Positions 6,117 through 8,595 of a stretch of DNA of 8,595 nt are shown here, one piece after another. Made by a program: the position numbers and the translations under genes. Every line of letters starts with the position of its first letter. Position 1 is the first letter of the stretch. This DNA comes from an uncultured Pseudomonadota bacterium (lineage in GTDB: Bacteria; Myxococcota; UBA796). Under the pieces are notes generated by a model. The model ran no database searches and was not told the DNA's origin. It saw nothing but the letters and a program-made list of their open reading frames with translations. Where the stretch lies: NCBI GenBank assembly GCA_913040875.1, contig CAJWHX010000122.1:1-8595 (forward strand), given 5' to 3'.

Positions 6117-8595
6117 ATGATGCCAGTTGCTTTGTGGCTATGGAGTTCAGGTTGTACAGGAAAAGAAGAACCTGTAACCAATGCAACCCCAACCATTACC
6201 ATACTCAACCCATTAGATGGTGAGTTGTGGACTGAGAACGACGATGTGCAAATGCTTGCCCAAGTCTTAGACGACGATCACTTTGCGATGGATTTACAGG
6301 TTCGATGGACCATTGATGGAGAAATGGTATGCGATTGGACGATGCCTGATGGCGGTGGAAATGCCACCTGTTCCGTCACGCCTGCCGTCAATATGAATCA
6401 AATTCGAGCCGAAGTTAAAGATCCAGAAGATGCCACAGCCCTTCAAGAAGTTTCCATCAGCGTAGAAGCCACCAATCCCCCGGATGTGGAAATTTTAACA
6501 CCAACAGACGGAAGCACCTTCTATGCCGAACAGCCAATAGATATCTCTGCGTCTGTTGTAGATCTAGACGATTCACTCAATGACTTAGACATCATATGGA
6601 CAGCCTCGGGAATTGGTGAACTCGACATCTTCCCTCCAGGAAGCGATGGCATCGTCAATGATCAGATCATATTTTCAGAAGGTCCAGTCACACTAACCAT
6701 CGAAGCAACAGACCCCTCAGGCAAATCCGATACCGACTCTGTAGAATTAACGATCTTGGCACCCAACTCCGCTCCATTGTGTGATATTACCCAGCCCTTG
6801 GACGGAGAATTTTCTTTGGGTGGTTCCAATGTGACTTTTGCCGGGACCATGTCAGATGTCGATATTGATTCAGAACTTCTTACAGTGACTTGGACGTCCG
6901 ACAAAGACGGTGAACTCTCAAGCGGCATGGCAGATGCCAGTGGCACATATGTCTTCGATATCAGCACAATGTCACTCAATACGCATCAGGTCACCATGAC
7001 TGTCACAGATGAGATGGGGCTGCAGTGCACAGACACCGTTCAATACTCCATCGGTACACCTCCGAGCATCATTCTTCAACAACCCTATGTCGATACTTTG
7101 ATCAATGAAGGGGATGAACAAGTATTCTCTGCCATCGTTTCCGATACGGAGCAAAGTGGTTCAGAATTGCAAGTTGTATGGGAATCGGACATCAATGGCA
7201 CCCTCTTTGTAGGACCTGCAGAGTCGAGTGGTCTATCACAGTTTGAGACAGACTCTCTGAGTTTCGGCACGCATGTCATCACCGCCACCGTCACGGACTT
7301 AGATGGTCTATATGCATCAGAGCAAGTGAACATGGTGGTCAATGCCATTCCAACACAACCAAGCGTACTCATATCACCAGACCCAGCAACAACCACAGAT
7401 GATCTCCAAGCCATTGCAACTGGTTCAACCGACTCTGATGGTACTCCAGTCACCTATCTGTATGAATGGTATCTAGCTGGGAATCTATCCTCCACACACA
7501 CCGGCTCAGTGGTTCCGGCAAGTGATACGCTCAAAGACCAAAACTGGTTGGTACGGGTCACGCCTACAGATGGCATTGTTAATGGAAACTTTGTAGAAAC
7601 CAATCTCACCGTATCCAATACTCCCCCCGTCATGAATTCAGTTACGGTCACACCTACAGCACCCACCACACTTGATGACATTAGCTGTGCCTATTCGGCA
7701 TCTGACGTCGATATCGCTGATACGAGTCTGACGTACAGTTTTGAATGGTTCATCAACTCCAGTCCCGTATCTGGAGCCACAGATGAACTCAATGGTCCGT
7801 TTACCCAAGGGGACGTTGTTACCTGTAGAGTGACGCCAAACGATGGAGTAGATGTCGGTCTCTTTATGGAAGGCAGCACCACTGTGTTAAATACGGCACC
7901 GATAGTCCACTCTGTTACACTCTCTCCAAATGAGAATGCAACCAATGACATCATCACCGCAACCGTAGACAGCACAGACCTCGATGGCGATACGTTAACC
8001 CACACTTGGATTTGGTATGTAGATGGTTCGCCCGTTCAAAGTACCAGCAATACCAATACCACGGACACGTTGGATGGTGTATTTCACTTTGATAGAGATC
8101 AGCAGGTCTATGTTGAGGTCACTGCTGATGATGGGTTCGCTTCGGATACTGAGAGTTCACCAACGCAAACGATTCTCAATACCCCTCCCAGCGTATTCAA
8201 TGCCTTAATCGATCCAGCCAGTCCTGTGGTTGGAGTCGATGATTTGACCTGCATCGTTCAAAGCAACGACATCGATGGCGACAACATCTCTTTGTCGTAT
8301 ACTTGGACGGTCGATGGTTCCACAACCGGTTTTGTCACCGACACGGTACCCACATCTCAAATCGTGGACGAAGAAACGTGGACCTGCACTATCTTAGCCA
8401 ACGATGGTACAGACGATGGGGTTCCTGTGACTGCGTCTGTGACCGTAGGGGCAAACGTCGAAGCTGCTGTGGGACAAAACACATGCGCTGGCGCCAGTTA
8501 TGGCACCGATGGTCTATACGACCTCGCTTCTTGTTTATCTGATTTAACTGTGTCCGCTGGGGAAAGTTCAGACTCTTCTGGCTACACCTTACAAA
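6117..8595 (+). CDS. Large repeat-containing predicted lipoprotein, 3' end outside window
   Basis: The frame is open for 826 codons from ATG 6117 to the right edge without a stop. The N-terminus MMPVALWLWSSGCTGKEEP is a short hydrophobic stretch ending in a lipobox-like SSGC (Cys13) followed by an acidic and polar linker. It is probably exported and lipid-anchored, although the n-region lacks Lys or Arg. The rest is eight consecutive units of about 90-98 residues that look like beta-sandwich (Ig, PKD or cadherin-like) domains: four of a 'PLDGE' class (residues 24-313) and four of an 'NTPP' class (409-778). From residue 779 the sequence changes to a Gly, Ser and Cys-containing segment (Cys790, Cys806) that begins another, unrecognised domain. 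Such proteins usually act in adhesion or as cell-surface scaffolds; no catalytic motif is visible in this part. The 'D-x-D-G-D' loops suggest Ca2+ binding. Confidence 0.85.
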   Translation, partial: MMPVALWLWSSGCTGKEEPVTNATPTITILNPLDGELWTENDDVQMLAQVLDDDHFAMDLQVRWTIDGEMVCDWTMPDGGGNATCSVTPAVNMNQIRAEVKDPEDATALQEVSISVEATNPPDVEILTPTDGSTFYAEQPIDISASVVDLDDSLNDLDIIWTASGIGELDIFPPGSDGIVNDQIIFSEGPVTLTIEATDPSGKSDTDSVELTILAPNSAPLCDITQPLDGEFSLGGSNVTFAGTMSDVDIDSELLTVTWTSDKDGELSSGMADASGTYVFDISTMSLNTHQVTMTVTDEMGLQCTDTVQYSIGTPPSIILQQPYVDTLINEGDEQVFSAIVSDTEQSGSELQVVWESDINGTLFVGPAESSGLSQFETDSLSFGTHVITATVTDLDGLYASEQVNMVVNAIPTQPSVLISPDPATTTDDLQAIATGSTDSDGTPVTYLYEWYLAGNLSSTHTGSVVPASDTLKDQNWLVRVTPTDGIVNGNFVETNLTVSNTPPVMNSVTVTPTAPTTLDDISCAYSASDVDIADTSLTYSFEWFINSSPVSGATDELNGPFTQGDVVTCRVTPNDGVDVGLFMEGSTTVLNTAPIVHSVTLSPNENATNDIITATVDSTDLDGDTLTHTWIWYVDGSPVQSTSNTNTTDTLDGVFHFDRDQQVYVEVTADDGFASDTESSPTQTILNTPPSVFNALIDPASPVVGVDDLTCIVQSNDIDGDNISLSYTWTVDGSTTGFVTDTVPTSQIVDEETWTCTILANDGTDDGVPVTASVTVGANVEAAVGQNTCAGASYGTDGLYDLASCLSDLTVSAGESSDSSGYTLQ
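6186..7340 (+). repeat. Four 'PLDGE'-class beta-sandwich repeats in the lipoprotein
   Basis: The units begin at about residues 24, 119, 215 and 314 (bases 6186, 6471, 6759 and 7056). Recurring features are an opening I-x-x-P-x-D-G (ILNPLDGE, ILTPTDGS, ITQPLDGE; degenerate in the fourth), a central hydrophobic-x-W (VRWTIDG, IIWTASG, VTWTSDK, VVWESDI) and a closing T/A-x-x-V/A-T/K-D-x-x-G (TIEATDPSG, TMTVTDEMG, TATVTDLDG). Cys pairs lie in unit 1 (72, 85) and unit 3 (222, 304). The units are too diverged for identity at DNA level to be obvious. Confidence 0.7.
7341..8450 (+). repeat. Four 'NTPP'-class beta-sandwich repeats in the lipoprotein
   Basis: The units begin at about residues 409, 501, 592 and 688 (bases 7341, 7617, 7890 and 8178). 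Each opens with N-A-I-P, N-T-P-P, N-T-A-P or N-T-P-P. Each then has a D-x-D loop (DSDGTPVTY, DVDIADTSLTY, DLDGDTLTH, DIDGDNISLSY), an aromatic strand such as YEWYL, FEWFI, WIWYV or YTWTV, and near the end 'P-T-D-G', 'P-N-D-G', 'A-D-D-G' or 'A-N-D-G'. Units 6 and 8 carry a Cys pair at matching positions (524/570 and 712/757); units 5 and 7 have none. Confidence 0.75.

Noticed and set aside
6662..8005. Series of minus-strand ORFs of 60 to 122 residues, rich in Ser, Val and Thr
   Set aside because: They lie antisense to a continuous 826-codon plus-strand frame with clear repeats; their composition is the mirror of that coding sequence.

Overview
The window most resembles a moderately GC-balanced (judged by eye, not counted) Gram-negative bacterium of the former Deltaproteobacteria, perhaps Myxococcota or a neighbouring phylum. 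The hints are loosely conserved lipoprotein signals, an LspA with family inserts, an ETF-ubiquinone oxidoreductase of respiratory bacteria, a sulfatase-fold lipoprotein ending in a short 'LKKLGYI' motif, and a long lipoprotein built of 'NTPP'-type repeats. This placement is an inference from protein style; there is no rRNA or other marker.

Layout. (1) 1-181, plus: the last 59 residues of an RluA-family pseudouridine synthase. (2) 182-1516, minus: a sulfatase/alkaline-phosphatase-superfamily lipoprotein with Thr at the usual formylglycine position. Its stop abuts that of gene 1 with no gap. (3) 1593-3335, plus: an asparagine-synthase-like amide ligase lacking the N-terminal Cys of the glutaminase domain, started at TTG and divergent from gene 2. 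(4) 3357-4001, minus: lspA, signal peptidase II, convergent with gene 3. (5) 4004-4087, minus: a tentative 27-residue CxxC/His peptide ORF ending two bases before lspA. (6) 4088-4237: a divergent control region holding near-concentric inverted repeats of TGACA/TGTCA. (7) 4238-5995, plus: a complete ETF-ubiquinone oxidoreductase. (8) 5996-6116: an intergenic region with a promoter-like sequence. (9) 6117 to the right edge, plus: the first 826 residues of a repeat-rich surface or periplasmic lipoprotein, with eight beta-sandwich-like repeats in two classes.

How the genes relate. Two genes encode predicted lipoproteins (2 and 9) and lspA encodes the enzyme that would mature them, but no operon ties the three together. 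Genes 2 and 3 are divergent and share a gap of at most 76 bp, so they could be co-regulated and act in one modification or small-molecule pathway; this is speculative. The ETF-QO would feed electrons from fatty-acid and amino-acid oxidation into the quinone pool; no etfA or etfB is present in the window. I see no CRISPR array, transposase, integrase, tRNA, rRNA or clear defence system. The least explained items are the CxxC mini-ORF before lspA, the nested repeats at 4111-4170, the Thr-type sulfatase next to a glutaminase-deficient asparagine-synthase homologue, and the two-class repeat lipoprotein with disulfide-like Cys pairs in some repeats.
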